Source: Krasilnikovozyma curviuscula (Eukaryota; Basidiomycota; Tremellomycetes; Cystofilobasidiales; Mrakiaceae). Taken from it: 50,942 nucleotides of DNA. Shown in pieces: positions 32,769-47,890 of this stretch. Position numbers and translations under genes: made by a program. Under the pieces are notes generated by a model that had not been told where the DNA came from, did not search any database, and saw only the letters and a program-made list of their open reading frames with translations. How positions within the stretch are numbered: position 1 is the stretch's first letter; the number at the start of each line of letters is the position of its first letter. The stretch covers positions 1 to 50,942 of the forward strand of contig MVAQ01000156.1 in assembly GCA_014825775.1 (NCBI GenBank), in the 5' to 3' direction.

Positions 32769-35329
32769 CTACAAAGTTGAAATTTTGTTGAATGTAACAG
32801 TCAGCTGTGGTGTTGATCCATTTAATCGAGAGTACGGAATGGAGTACGTGAGATCTCCAGGGGTAGCGCCAATAAAGGCCGTTGTCAGATTTCACAGCAA
32901 TCAGTCCTGAAGATAATGCTACACTCACTATAATAAGGTAGGTCATTAATTGTTCCTACTCCGTAGACCAAAGTTCTAGTTCCCAACTCGGCAACATTTC
33001 CAGAAGTCGACAGCAACAGCCCAGGGAGATTTTCCTCCGTTCCGTTGGCGAGGAAAGTTGTAGGTAGCGTCACTCCCAAAAAACCAGATATCAATAAGGT
33101 CATTCCAGAAGGAGTGATGGTGCTGTTGGGGAAAGCGAGTGACTTGGGATAGGTGATTGTCAGGTTGGTTGAAGTTGCGAGACAGGAGAGAGATGGTGAG
33201 GTTGGGTAGTGCTTTAAAAAAAAAAACACAAACCAGGCATCAAACAAGAAGTCACAATCAGACGGGTGCGTTTAAGGTATACATACCGAGATCCAGCTCG
33301 TGGTGTTGCTGCCACTATCCCACAAGATGAGTCCAGGAGTAAACGCTGTAGCGCTGGTAGCTGGCCCACCAATGAGAGCCTCATCTACTTCTAATCCGCC
33401 AACGCTAATTCCATGACCAGTGAATGTTGTGTAGTTTCTCGGACCAAAACCAGGCTTATCGAATGGCGGAGAGATCGCTTGGGCGAAGTGAGTACGTGGA
33501 GAAGGGAGAGACATCATACTGGACTTGGCTGAGTCGGAGACGTAAGGATCATGGAAACGAGACACCAGAGGTGTTCTTGATAAATTAGAAATAGTAATTA
33601 TATTAGTGGCTTCTTAGGAAGAAAGAAATAAGGTGAGATGTTTAAATGACTTACAAGACGCCGATGGACGCATCGCCGTAATGTTCAGATCCGACTAGGG
33701 GTTTTGGAATCGGGGCTGTACCATCCTTTATACCACCAATGAGACCTGTGATTTGTAATCCAAGGATACTGACGTACTGATGCTGTGCAGAGACGCAATC
33801 GCGAAGATCAGTTGCAAGAAAGAGATTCGGCGCTTGTTGAACCAAAATAAAAGTTGCTTACCATGTCAAACCCATACGTCCTGTCAAAAGCCCCACCAAG
33901 TGTTTGGAGACTTGGATTGTATGTTGCTGCGATCTGATTCCAGATTGAAGATATCAAGCGAGGTGCGTTTTGTGCCACGACAGAGTTCGCTGGCATGTAG
34001 CCCCACAGAGAGAGAGCATAGAGGCTCACACCTAGAAGAACTGAATAAGTAACAAAGGATTGTGTGTTTTCTATCAAGTGACGACGAACCATTGTAAGTT
34101 CCACAGTTGAACTCTGAGAGAGTAGAGTATTGATCGAAGAGCTTGACCGCGGAAGTTGCGTATTGATCACCCCAGTAGGTTTGATTAGAGCTGAAGATAC
34201 AAACACCTGTCACCAAAAAGCTGCCATTATCAAAACGAACAGACCTGCTTACTCATTCATCATTGCTCCAGTGTACGTTGCGCAGATGGTGCGCATGAGC
34301 CACGGGTTTCTACAGGAAGAAGTTAGAATCAGAAACAGGGAAATCAAGTACCAATAGCACAGGAACTAACGAATAAGCTGGGTACACTGAGCAAGAAAGC
34401 GAATTTTCACAAGTTAGTGTCCCATTTTTCCGAGGAAGAAGAAGTGCAACCAGCGTACGATTATCGCCATCAACACCACCCACACGATATCCATCACCAA
34501 TAGTCGCATTGTAGATACTCTCCTTGATTGTACCGACGAGAGTTTTATCCACCGAATCAATCAGAGGAGCGAATTCCTCCAAAGTAATGATGAAAGCAGT
34601 AGCAACGAACAGAGCTGCATTACCATCCCAAGACGTGTACAGGAGCGCTGGGTATACTGCTGAAGGGTCCGGAGCGGTAGGCTTGCTCTAACTCAGAGAT
34701 GCGAAAGTGACATAGGATGAGCTTGCTGGTGGTCTATTACGCCGGTGACACGGAGGGGACTCACTTTGAAAGTACCAAACCAAGCCTTAGAAGGATCTTT
34801 CCACTGGAAAGTCAGACTGGAAAAGTTCAGAGGCCAGATAAAAACAATAGGCAGGCGTGAGCAGCGGTCGCTCAATGGAAACTCAACGAAGACCACTCAC
34901 GCATTCCGAATAAGCTTGACTGCGATCTCAACATCATTCCCTTGATTCCTGGCCAGTAGCCCAACAGCATACCAGGTGGTATATCGAGGTGAACCTCCCT
35001 AAGGAACATTTCCCCACATAGGAAAAATGTCCGCTGCTTGTCAGAACGGCCCGCTTGTTTCCCGGGCTAGAAAACCAACGAAAAGAGTAAACATCACTCA
35101 CCCAAAGGCTCTGGCTCTCATCGTAGTTGGTGTCCATACTTTCAATAACAGCAGTGAAGAGGTTCTTCTCATTTTCAGATAGAGTCTCTAGCAAGGATGA
35201 GTTGGCGGGGCTGTTAGCTCTTTGAGAGAGCAGGGATTGAGATTGAGTGCGGGCATCAAACGGGGAGGGTAGAGCATTTGAAAGCAGTGGTATCAACCAA
35301 AGAGCCAGAGCGAACGACGTCAAACGCAT
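32769..35329 (-). CDS. Secreted protein of a fungal family of unknown function
   Basis: Twelve exons (35329..35102, 34998..34901, 34816..34765, 34687..34459, 34386..34371, 34309..34253, 34190..34090, 34040..33862, 33782..33655, 33575..33287, 33211..32929, 32854..32769) give 581 aa. A classical signal peptide (MRLTSFALALWLIPLLSNAL) starts the protein, several N-x-S/T sequons follow and no membrane anchor is seen. Characteristic stretches are SPRYTTWYAVGLLARNQGND, DPSKAWFGTFK, NPWLMRTICATYTGAMMN and GAFDRTYGFDM. I associate these with large uncharacterised secreted fungal proteins, possibly with an alpha-helical toroid N-terminal half and a beta-rich C-terminal half. The last intron (32855..32928) is inferred: without it translation would stop after 12 aberrant codons. 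Function unknown. Confidence 0.8.
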
Positions 35330-35637
35330 TGCTGAGTTAACAAGTGTGTCAGGGGAAAGACCAACAAGAGATCATGATGTTTCGTTCCAGCTTCTTACTC
35401 TTTCATTTTATACACAAGAACGAAACAAGTCAGCTGGTATTTTCTTGACTTCTCTCCAGGCAGACGTTCCGGCTGGTCCGAGTCGTCACACGAAATTTAG
35501 CAAGTTTTAGTCCGGTTGCCGGGCCATGATGAGGTTTTATGGTACTAAGACGCCGTAATTGACAACTACATTTGTCAAAACGCTTTCGTAAGGTAAAAGC
35601 GATGCCCAGCAATGAATACATTTACTGGGTAGTTCAA
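35330..35637. other. Intergenic region upstream of the secreted-protein gene
   Basis: This 308-bp stretch holds the secreted-protein promoter and the GEM1 3' UTR. A TATA-like TTTTATAC on the minus strand lies roughly 75 bp upstream of the ATG. Nothing else is seen. Confidence 0.4.
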
Positions 35638-38537
<2,900 letters not shown>

Positions 38538-38965
38538 TTCGTTTCCCTCAGCACAAGAATTTCTTTGAGTCGCTGAAGATGTTGCTGTTGCAGTTGGTTT
38601 TGCTGGGTAGATGGACCTGATTGGGAAATTTGATGCAAGGTGATTGAAACTCAGAAGATGGAGCTACAGCAGAGCAGGAAGACGAATGGCGGTCGAAAGT
38701 CAGCTCAACAGCCGTGCACTCGACTCTCGCCGGCGCCCAGTGAGAAAAACATTCCATTTCGGAATTTTGCGCAATAACGGTGCGGGTTTTAGAACAAACA
38801 TGGAAAAATAGTATTTGACGAGAATAAGATACCTTGTCACGTTAAGAATAATGTCGTGTCGTCTAATTGGTACTACAAGCCTCCAGTTGAGATTCACTCT
38901 TCGTCAAATTCAACCCCCAGACATATCCTCCCTATCCTTCACTAAACTTACAAAGGGCATGAAAT
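38538..38965. other. Intergenic region upstream of GEM1
   Basis: This 428-bp stretch lies between two same-strand genes and should hold the GEM1 promoter and the F-box gene 3' UTR. No gene, repeat or RNA is evident. Confidence 0.45.
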
Positions 38966-41079
38966 CTACTGGAAGTCCTCCGCGTCCATATCTTCATCTA
39001 ACCATCCACCTTCTGAATCATCCAACACGGTTCTGAAGTAACAAAGAAAGCCGTAATCAGTTTGACAGAGCCGCTATAGAAAAGGACACTGAGAGCGCTC
39101 ACCTCCTGAATGCATCAACTGGAAGAGAATAAGCAAACGCCTGGCTCTCGTACCTTGACAAAGTACAGCCATCCGGCAAAATGGGTTTCACCCAATCCAG
39201 CGTGACTTTAACCTGCTCGTCTGCCTCGCGCTCCGTGTCAGGGTTGATCGGCTGAACGCCAAAGAACTTCAGATTCGACGCTGGTTTAGACAAGCCGTCA
39301 CTGCTGGAGGCGCTGGGTGTAGCCGCGGGAGGAGTGACGAACTTGAGTTTGCCGTACAGGAAGTTGGACATGTCGATCACGGGTTGATTTCGGCCCAGCG
39401 TCGCTGCAGGTGGTGCTTTCTCAACGGGGGAGATGACGAGGCGGGTGAGGTCTGGGAGATTGTGGAGGATGGAGTCAAGGTCTGATGGGAGCTTGAGGTC
39501 GGTTCGGATAACGAGGCTTTGGATACCCATTGGGATGTACTGAACCAGCTCGTCGATGTCCTTCTTATTGAAGCAGAGGAACGTGTGGTCGATGACGAGA
39601 TGCTTCAGTTTTGTCAAGTACATCAGGAGTCGATCACCAATCTCTGAATCTACCAGCCCGAGCCGGTTCTCACCACCGTCTTCCTCATCTTCAAACTCTG
39701 ATTCACCGCCTGTTGAGAAAAACTCAAACTTCTCTATATTTTTGAACCTAGCAATGGATCCAAAGAGAGGGAAGAGCCAGCGTTTCTTCTGGGCAACAGA
39801 GAAGGCCGTGTTGTCGATGAGGGCGACAGTGAGAGATTTGAGGTTGTTAGGAGGGAAAAGGTGGAGGAATCCATCAGAAAGCGGATCGAACGGGATCGAT
39901 TCTGAATCGAACATGATTTTCAAATCAGTGAGGGCTGGCATGTCGAGTGGTGGGTTTAGGTGTGGTGTCCAGGGTGTATCTGGTCCAATATCCGGCATGC
40001 CAAGACAGTTCATGTGTAAATTGAGTTCTCGCAGCTTATGGAATCCGTTGAAGTTTTCCATGCATTCAGCAACAAACATGTTGGCAGGGGTATTTTCAAT
40101 GACGAGGCTGAAGACTTCGAGTGTTTGTTTAAGAGGGAGTAGGAGGTCAATGAAGTTGCTGCTGATCGGTTTACCAACGACAATAGAGAGATGGGTGAGG
40201 TAGGGACACATTGTAATGGAGTAGTTGATAATGTTGAAGCTGCAGACTGAGTCAAAGTGGTCACACTGCACACGCTCGTCCTCTTCTTCGTCGTCGCTAT
40301 CGTCCACGAGGTCGTCGTCGTCGTCGGAACTATCCAGAACGAGCGAGAGGTTCTTCACCGTTGGTTTCAGAAAAGGGTATATTGCGAGGACTGATTCGTT
40401 ATCGATCGTGGGCATAATTCTGGATGCGACGAAAAATATCATCAGAAACCCTTTCGGTCGCGGTGAAGCTGGTGCCAGTACTTACTCTAGCGTCTCTAGA
40501 CTATCCCACTGCACACCTGCAATGGTTGTAGCCAGCATCAAATCTGAAGGCCCAATCCTTAACCACTTGACAAGGCCGCCGTAGAACCTGAGCTTTGCAC
40601 ACTCTTCCGGCGACGGCGGTCGTCGAATGAACTTCGACCCTGCCAGGAGATCTTCTGCTGCCTCGTCGAACCCAAACATCCCATCCTCTGTCCGTGTGGC
40701 TGTTTCGTCACCAAGGTGGGACGTCAGCAGCGTCATTAGTGGCATCGGTCCTCCAGAGTAGAGCAGCCTGCAAATTACAGTGAGGAGTCGAATCCATCCG
40801 TCAGAGACTGCACTCGCCATACGCCCCACCGAGACTAAATAATGCTCACTTGATAGCTTCCTTGTTCCACGTCTTGTTGACCCTACAGCAAGCACTACAG
40901 ACCGAACCCCAGCGGAATAAGTAATGTCGCTGAGCAACTATGCACCTCTTCTTCCATCGCCTTCTGAAGAGCGAGATAACTCACGCTAGAGAAGGTGGGT
41001 CATCAGAGAGAGTTCTGAGGATGAGAAGAACAAGCTCCTCGAGTTCGAACGGTGATCGAACACGGCTGCTGACGTCCAT
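38966..41079 (-). CDS. F-box-like, leucine-rich protein
   Basis: Five exons (41079..40985, 40882..40850, 40767..40486, 40419..39103, 39032..38966) give 597 aa. The N-terminus (about residues 8-48) fits an F-box: hydrophobic PFELEELVLLILRTL, then a PPSLARVNKTWNKEAIK helix. The remainder has spaced Leu-rich strands (NLKSLTVALI, KLRELNLHMN, TKLKHLVIDH, GIQSLVIRTD) like the degenerate repeats of basidiomycete F-box proteins. An acidic Asp/Glu run lies near residues 167-188 and a second acidic stretch near the C-terminus. Such proteins recruit substrates to SCF ubiquitin ligases through Skp1. The target is unknown. The F-box call rests on pattern and position only; this large family diverges quickly. 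Confidence 0.75.
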
Positions 41080-41421
41080 GTTTCCTGAGAAAGGATCATT
41101 GAAACTTTGGTCAGCCTTGCAATGTTTAGGATGGGTAGATCATTTGAGACAAGCACTCACAGATTCTACCAGTAGAGTTACAGAACCAAACTACGGCTCG
41201 GAAGAACCGCTCACTGCGAAAATTTAGGGAAGTGGTTTGTAGCGGCCTCGCGCTGAGTTTTTCGACGAGATTGCTTTCAGCGCTTGCTCACTTATTTCGC
41301 AATGATCAAAATGGGATCCGTATTGATGAATCGATATGACCAAATGAACTTGTTTGATTTATAAATATGAACACGACTAAAACATTTCCTACTTTTTGAG
41401 CTTCGTTGTCCACCAACATGT
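41080..41421. other. Intergenic region upstream of the F-box-like gene
   Basis: This 342-bp stretch holds the F-box gene promoter and the 3' UTR of carboxypeptidase copy B. I see nothing else in it. Confidence 0.4.
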
Positions 41422-44055
41422 CTAGATGTCATTCTCATCCACATTCATGATCAGGTAAGTGAAGAATCTGATCTCATCAACGAAAGCCGTTGCGCGCTAT
41501 TCACCCATAAAGAAAACACCGTCTCAGTCCATCAACCTGCAAGGCGCAACTATGGGAACGAGACTCACAAGGGCTTCATTGACGGAGTGGATACCCGAGG
41601 AGACGTACATATCCTGTGGGCCCAAATGACCGTAGCGGTACACTTGGGAGGCGATTGAGTGGTAGTACTTCGTATCTGCAGAAGTTAACAAGATGGATTT
41701 AGGTCTTGAGATGCGGCGAAGCGACAGAAAAGAAGAGGAACGAACCGGTGTTACCAGTCATAATCTTTTTATTTTCAGCATAATAGAACGGTAACATCAG
41801 AAACCAAGATTATATTCGGGGTAATTTGACAAGAAAGAACCGAAACTCACGGCTGGAGAAACAACGATTTCATGCTCGCCGTCCTTCTTACCCTTTCTAC
41901 TGCCGTGACTAGCCTTGATGCTACCTGCAAGCACCTCCCACGCCTTGACCCCTTTACCGGTCTTGGTGATCGGTGCCGGCTCTAATGGTGTCTTCCCCCA
42001 AGCGTGACTGAGCGTGACGTGTCCACTGCTCAGGCTGTCGGAGACAATAGCGTCGTCGAATGCTGTGAGCGTCAGGTTGTACTTCTTGATCAGAGGCTTG
42101 AGGAGCTTAGCAATGCGTGCTTCGGTAAGAGAGACAGAGGAGGCAACGTTGATTCTGTGGTTGACGACGGCCTCTGCTGACTCCGGCTGCCACGAAAGAC
42201 ACGTATCAGAAAATGAGTTAGAACCTCTTTACTCAATTCACAGACCTGACAGGAAGTGCTACTCACCAATGCGTTGACTTTAACACCACCGCTGACTAAA
42301 TCTACCGCCTGGGTCGTCTTGACAAATGGCGCCGTTTCCCTCGCTTTGCCCTGCTCCTCACCGAGTACTTTTAGCGCCTTATCGCACGTAAGCGCGTTCT
42401 TGATGAGTTTTGCCTCCTTAGACGGGAGGAGGGGCGCGTACTCGGCCGCGCACGACAGGAGGGTGAAGTATGGGTTTTCTCTCGTGAGGTAGGACGGGTG
42501 AGGGTTGCCCTCCAGCTCGGCGACGAAGAGAGAGAGAAGGCCAATGGAGGTATGTTCCGCTAAGAAAAGTCCAGACAGCCAATGAGTATTTGAGTATTAA
42601 AATAGTCGTAGCCAAAGCAACGTACGTGGGACACTAGAATGACCGCCAAGGGTGTCGACCTTGATGCTGACGTCCATGTAGCCTTTCTCACCAGTAGCAG
42701 GCGCGGCGATCGTCACGCCTCCGTAGTCGACATATCCTCCTCCTTCGTCAACGAGGAGGGAAAATGCATCTTTGCCGTACTTCTCTTCAAGGAAAACGGC
42801 AAGGGCTGGTAATCCGAGATACAGCATTAGACTGGGCTACGATGACAAGAGAGACTACTGTAATTTTTTTTCTGAATTGCTTACTCTTAGCACCGTGGAA
42901 TCCACTCGCTTCTTCATCCTAAAACGGCCAATGGAGATAAGATCAGATGTTGTTTCCTTGCGACGTATCTCAGCATCGAACTCACCATTCCACTGGCGAC
43001 GACGATGCCTCTCTTGGGTTTCCATTCTGGGGCATGAGTGAGGATAGACTCAAGAGTTTGGTAGATACCAATCAAGCCAGATTTGTCATCGATCTAGTGG
43101 AGATTGGATTTTGTTAAATTGAGCAGCCGAAATGGAAATTTCGCAACGATGACACTTACAGAGCCTCTTCCCCAGATAAATTCCTATTGGAGAAAGGAAG
43201 ATGGCGTCAGCAACAGTTAATAGCGAAGAGAGGAAGGTGGAACGGACACCATCGTAAAGGCCACTGCGAAGTGGAGAGCCATTAGTAACAATGAAATTTC
43301 AATTAAACCAAGTCACTTACGAGTAAGGAGGGTTGACCCAAGCATCGACCGTAGATGGAAGAACGGGGACGACGTCTGTTAGAAAAAAAAAGTCAGCATA
43401 TGTATCCTCAGGAGCTGGCCGATAGTGCCAAGCGGGAGAAAAAAAACTGACCTTGGTGGCCCGTCAGAAGCAATGGCTTAAGCGAAGCATCAGAGCCCTT
43501 CCACTCAAGTACGATCCCATATGTGTTGACAAGGCTGAGCTCGAGGTTGGCGTACACTTTAGGGAACGTCTTTTCGAGGTACGAGTGGAATGCTGCGAAC
43601 TTCTCCCAGACTGGATCTACACCCACTTGACCCATCTGGTAGATAGCGGAATAATTATCAGCTCTACTAATCATAATGACAGTAAACATTGGCATATTAC
43701 TCACGTTGTCGAACGACTCTGTCTCGACTCGGACAGCTCCCCCCAATCGCTCCGCGCTCTCAAGCAAGAAGTCTTCGGTCGCAAACACCTTCTCAAGCGC
43801 CTCCATCGTGGCCGCATTCTCAACTGGAAGCAACAGCGACGGCTGGTAGCATCCTTCAGCTGGCTTAGTGCTCTTCACAGCGTGCGAGCTGAAGCCTCCC
43901 GTAGCAGCGCCAAAGTGGGGGGCAGCGAGGTACAGGATGACCGCAGTGAAAGCTGCCCCCTTAAAGAACTTGGAGGAGCTAGAGGACTTCGCCAGGGTAG
44001 GGGAAACCTCTGTGGTTGAGGGAAGGAGCGACTTCTCTGACATCTTCGACGACAT
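41422..44055 (-). CDS. CPS1: M20 metallo-carboxypeptidase, CPS1-like, copy B
   Basis: Thirteen exons (44055..43705, 43635..43452, 43375..43321, 43263..43248, 43183..43160, 43093..42986, 42918..42885, 42805..42626, 42559..42267, 42186..41851, 41764..41746, 41675..41569, 41496..41422) give 593 aa. It is a paralogue of the gene at 16148..18723, aligning end to end. The hydrophobic anchor near residues 32-48 predicts a type II vacuolar precursor. Metal ligands are intact: His177 and Asp179 region GHQDVVPV, Asp212 in GRGSIDDKSG, Glu248/Glu249 in DEEASGF, the Asp of LLVDEG and the His of YGHLGP. The intron at 42806..42884 was placed at the acceptor TACCAG because it alone restores the GAKTLAVFLEEKYG frame. 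Three introns of copy A are absent and four others are present. Copy-specific substrate preference is possible. Confidence 0.92.
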
Positions 44056-44353
44056 GGATGGGTGATGGTGGACAAAGACGAGTGGGCCCAGCTGGAGAGG
44101 CGCCTGAAAAAGAGGTGGACGCTCGCCGCCCTGTGATGACAGCAAGAGACGCCGTGAGGATTAGCACGAGAGTGTTTGCAAATTAAACTGGAAGAAGCTG
44201 ACAACAAAAAGATTTCTAATCAGGCAGAATCTGTCATGAAAATCAGCGAAAAATAAATTAGGAAAACGAAGTCGCTGCGGTTGAGTCCGACCTGCAAAAC
44301 GATGGCGTTGGATTAGGATTTCTGTAACACCCAAGCCCCTTCGACTCTTTTGA
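44056..44353. promoter_or_regulatory. Divergent promoter region
   Basis: This 298-bp interval separates the start codons of carboxypeptidase copy B (minus) and the DOPA-dioxygenase-like gene (plus). An ACAAAAAGATTT/AAATAAATT AT-rich segment sits near the middle. No specific operator is identified. Confidence 0.4.
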
Positions 44354-45260
44354 ATGGCACCCACTGTGTTTCCCTCCCCTCTCGTAGGCTATGACACCTC
44401 GACCCCGCTTCCTGAGGGTTTCAAGTCAGATGGCAAGTCCCTCATGAACCTCGAGAGCCAGCAGCCGCGTTCTAAGGCGTACGAGGCGTTCCCAGCACCC
44501 ATCAGGAACGGAGGTGATGGCTTAGACTTCTACGGTTTTGATTTTCGTCAGTCTTCTTCTCTCGTTCATTATTTTTTTTCCACCTTTGTGACAAACCAGG
44601 AAATACTGACTGGTCGATGACTTCGTTGATTATGTCGCTTTATTTTTGGTCTCGACGATTTGGTATTCAACCCAATTGCAGATATCTACTGGTTTCAGAA
44701 CAATCCTAAGCAGGATACATTTGCCCGAGAGCTGCACGAACGTATCCGACGAGAGGTCTGTCTACTCTTCATTACTTCCCCCTCAGCAAGTCTGACGACC
44801 AACCGCTTCCCTCTCTCTCCTCATAGTTCCCGGAGCTCAGAATCAAACAGCTTCACCCGTATCCCTTGGGGCCGCACATTACGGCAATGTTCGAAGTCGA
44901 CGTCTACAGCCCACTGGAGCTCGGCGCATTCTTTGCGTGGATCGTCGTCAACCGTGGGCCACTGAGTGTTCTCGTTCATCCCAACACTGTGCGTCCACTT
45001 ATTTGTTCCTTTCGCTAGCACGAACATAATGTTCGAAGCGCAAGGAAGCGACCGCAGTTCAAAATTTGTTGATACTGACACGCACTCCCTGGTCCTTTTT
45101 CTTCGTAACACAGGGTGACGGCAAAAAAGATCAGCTGCCAGATCATCGCGAAAGAGCATGCTGGATAGGACCGAAGATTGAGCTTGATTTCGGCAGGCTG
45201 GAAGACTACGTCGCGATGATCGAGGCGGAGGAGCAAGCTGAGAAGGAAAAGGTGAAGTGA
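44354..45260 (+). CDS. DOPA 4,5-dioxygenase-like protein
   Basis: Four exons (44354..44546, 44682..44755, 44827..44988, 45114..45260) give 191 aa. The family is recognised by FDFHIYWFQ at residues about 62-70, RIKQLHPYPLGPHITAMFEV, GAFFAWIVVNRGPLSVLVHP and the DHRERACWIGPKIELD end. Conserved His residues in HIYW, GPH and LVHPN fit the cupin-independent vicinal-oxygen-chelate-like site proposed for this small family. Fungal members cleave catechols such as DOPA in pigment or aromatic metabolism; most are uncharacterised. The C-terminal 15 residues are Glu/Lys-rich. Introns of 135 and 125 nt are longer than the local norm. Substrate is inferred only. Confidence 0.88.
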
Positions 45261-45592
45261 ACGTAGTCACAGAAGTAGGGGCGACATGAACCTTCGGGAT
45301 GTGGGAAAGTGAGTATGGGATGTTCTTGTAAGGTTGTGGTTGCCGTAGGGATTGGTTTGTTTACATTTCTGCAGTTTTTGAGCGGATCATGCCAATTTTG
45401 TTTTCCTCGTTGCTCCAGCGAGCATGGCCATGTATTGTTAAAGTATGATTGAAAGTTCTTGATTTAATGAAAGGCGAAAATTCTCAAATATCTTTCAATT
45501 GTTTCGATGTAACTCGGCTTGGCTTTCAATAATCATCCGTCGACAATTTTCTCACAGACAGCCTTCATTACCTCCCAGGATTATCTTTTTGA
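45261..45592. other. Intergenic region upstream of the octanoyltransferase gene
   Basis: This 332-bp stretch lies between two plus-strand genes. A pyrimidine-rich tract ending in CCCAG about 15 bp before the next ATG could be the acceptor of a 5' UTR intron. Nothing else is recognised. Confidence 0.4.
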
Positions 45593-46721
45593 ATGTCCTG
45601 TTCCAACCCCTCGACATTCAAGAACACCTTGACCCCGTTAGCGTACCACATTTTCAAGAAACCGTTGCCTTACAAACAGACGCTGAAACTACAGGAAGAC
45701 ATCGTCAAATATCGACATGAACACCCTCACACCGTCGAGGGCAAAACGGACGTGTTACTACTCCTAGGTAAGTTGTTTCTCATACCCTGGTCTAATCCCC
45801 AAACCCTTTTTCATCCCTTATTTTCTGAAATGTTGTATCCAGAACACCGACCTACGTATACGACAGGCAGGAGAGACACGCACCCGTCTTCTCTCGAACG
45901 AGTAACGCTGGAGGAACAACGTCTAGCCCATGCAGGTGCTGATTGGGCGGTCACCAAACGTGGTGGACAGGTGACGTACCATGGACCAGGTCAGGTCGTT
46001 GGGTATCCTCTGATGGACTTGGGAGCGATGGATAATGTACGCTTTCTCCACCTTTTTCATTATTCCCGATAATTGAACAGGATCTCATTCCTATGGGAGG
46101 GAGGTAGATGAGGACCAAATGCTACGTCGATAAAGTCCAGCGCGTGCTGGCGGATTACGCTCGTTCGCAGACGGGGCAAGAAATGTTTGCTCCTCACCCG
46201 GACGGACACGTCGGTATCTTCCCATCCGAAAACACAAAGGTAAGCATAGAGCCTTATCTCTTTGCCCGATTCGATATTTGCTGCGGCGCTTAGGCTAATC
46301 TACATGTTTCTCTCGCACACAGCTCTCTTCGATCGGAATCCATCTCTCCCACCGACTCACCTCCCACGGCTTTGCGATAAACATTACTAACGAGCCATTG
46401 TCATGGTTCTCCATAGTGACGGCCTGCGGCCTCCCCTCCGTGAGCGCAACATCCCTCCAGTCACTCCTTTCGCCGATACACCTCCCGACGGCACCCTCTT
46501 CGCCAGTACCCCCGCCATCAGTCCATGCGGCATCTCTACAGCTTGCAACTGAATTTGGAAAGGTGTTCAGGCCCAATGGGGAGGGCGTGGTACAGCTGGA
46601 GAAAGCTGGTGGGAAGGTGTGGGAGATGGTGAGCGAGCTCGAGAAAAAGGCAGAGAACTTGGGTGACTGGCCAAAGGAGCCGAAGCACAGGAGTGCGCCT
46701 CCTGAATGGCAGAGCGCATGA
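45593..46721 (+). CDS. LIP2: Octanoyltransferase (LipB family)
   Basis: Four exons (45593..45767, 45843..46036, 46108..46239, 46323..46721) give 299 aa. LipB/Lip2 moves octanoate from acyl carrier protein to lipoyl domains (GCV-H and 2-oxoacid dehydrogenases) in mitochondria, the first step of lipoic acid synthesis. Diagnostic motifs: RGGQVTYHGPGQVVGYPLMD (His105), the conserved Lys167 just before LSSIGIH, and the catalytic Cys202 in IVTACG. All are intact. Several parts of the C-terminal third are expanded with Pro/Ser/Ala residues relative to bacterial LipB. The N-terminus is only weakly presequence-like; a start in an upstream exon could supply a better targeting signal. Exon 3 begins at an acceptor (GGAGGTAG) chosen because it gives the expected CYVDKV continuation. 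Confidence 0.92.
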
Positions 46722-47890
46722 TTCTGATGACGGTAACGGTGATGGTGATAGTGAAGGCGATGCCAGGTATGAATGTATAGATTGAAGGCTCCAGTAACCG
46801 TACTTTGAGTTGCAGTCGCTGGGAGCCACAACGTTTATTCAAGCATAAAGAATACAAATATCTATATATCTTTGTCATTGACCAAAAGTCTAGCATTGAC
46901 TGTCAAAGAATCTGAGTGTCTCCGAGACCAACAGGAAAAAAAAAAACTTAACTATGACGGTGCCATGGGTATAACGCCCATCACAACGACCATCTAAAAA
47001 ATTAAAGCGGGTTGAGATCGAAACATACCGGCGTCGGATCCAAGTTTGAAGTGGGTCACGTTTGAAACCAGTGTAGAGATCACACATCCAATGAGGTTCG
47101 CCGACCCTTCAATCGAGCACACAACCATGTCTCTGTACGTATATATCTCGCACATGTTGAAGAAATTCCTTTTAGGTCAAGAATGGTTTCTGTCTTACGG
47201 AAAGCTGGAAGGGAAAAGCCAAGATGTCGATGAGGAGTAAGTTAGGAAGTTCTGGCAACAAATTGCTTTAACTCAAACAACGCAGCACGGATCTATCATG
47301 AGCCATCTCTTTGAATTAAAAAAAAAAAGCTTACAAAGACGTACGGATTTTAGTATGATGAATAAAATATATCTGAACCTGGATTCGAGAGCATGCGATT
47401 CATACAGAATGAAGGTTTTCCCTGATCAACCATTGCATTTGGTACACTAAAGACAGAAATAATATCATAAGTTTTTTATCTGAGGACAAGATTGAATTGC
47501 GTCTTGGTTTTTTCTGAAAGATGGTTCTTGATGGTTCGGAGGAGCGAGCAGAGGTTTTCCTCGCCAGTCAAACACATATTTTCGTACGTGGTTCGTAATT
47601 GATTTAGTGGTACTCAACACGAGTCTAACCTCAGGTGTGCTTACAAGCTGAAATTCTTTTCAGCGATTTTGGGTTTTCCATTGTCCTTGGTCCTTGCCTT
47701 CGAGAGATCCCCGCGCCCTGAACACAGTGGGATTTTTTGTATCTGGTCTGCATCTCCCCCAAAGACAAACGAACTTCCTAGCTAACCCTCTATTTTTCAA
47801 GACGACGGAGTAAGATCTTCCAATTCCCTCTGCTTCACGGTCCCAGTTATGGCCTGCTGACGGTTGTCCCATTTTCAAGTAGAACCAGCT
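46722..47890. other. Intergenic region before the PFK-2/FBPase-2 gene
   Basis: This 1169-bp stretch should hold the octanoyltransferase 3' UTR and the long promoter/5' UTR of the kinase-phosphatase gene. Short frames (about 65 codons at 46890..47087 minus and 47046..47240 plus) overlap each other and show no recognisable features. Pyrimidine-rich sequence and a CTAACC element near 47780 suggest a possible 5' UTR intron. Confidence 0.4.

Noticed and set aside
32885..33247. Stop of the secreted protein at 32885 without a last intron
   Set aside because: Reading through gives an aberrant Cys-rich end. Removing 32855..32928, which has a GTGAGT donor and a CTGAC branch-like site, gives a plausible strand-rich terminus.
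42597..42827. Continuous frame starting at 42827 as an exon start in carboxypeptidase B
   Set aside because: No acceptor joins it in phase. The TACCAG acceptor at 42806 restores the family motif with the upstream exon.
45499..45720. 73-codon frame overlapping the first octanoyltransferase exon
   Set aside because: It has no ATG and runs in a different frame from the LipB motifs, so it is a shadow.
46890..47240. Overlapping short frames on both strands as small genes
   Set aside because: About 65 codons each, alternative starts, no motif and no splice support.
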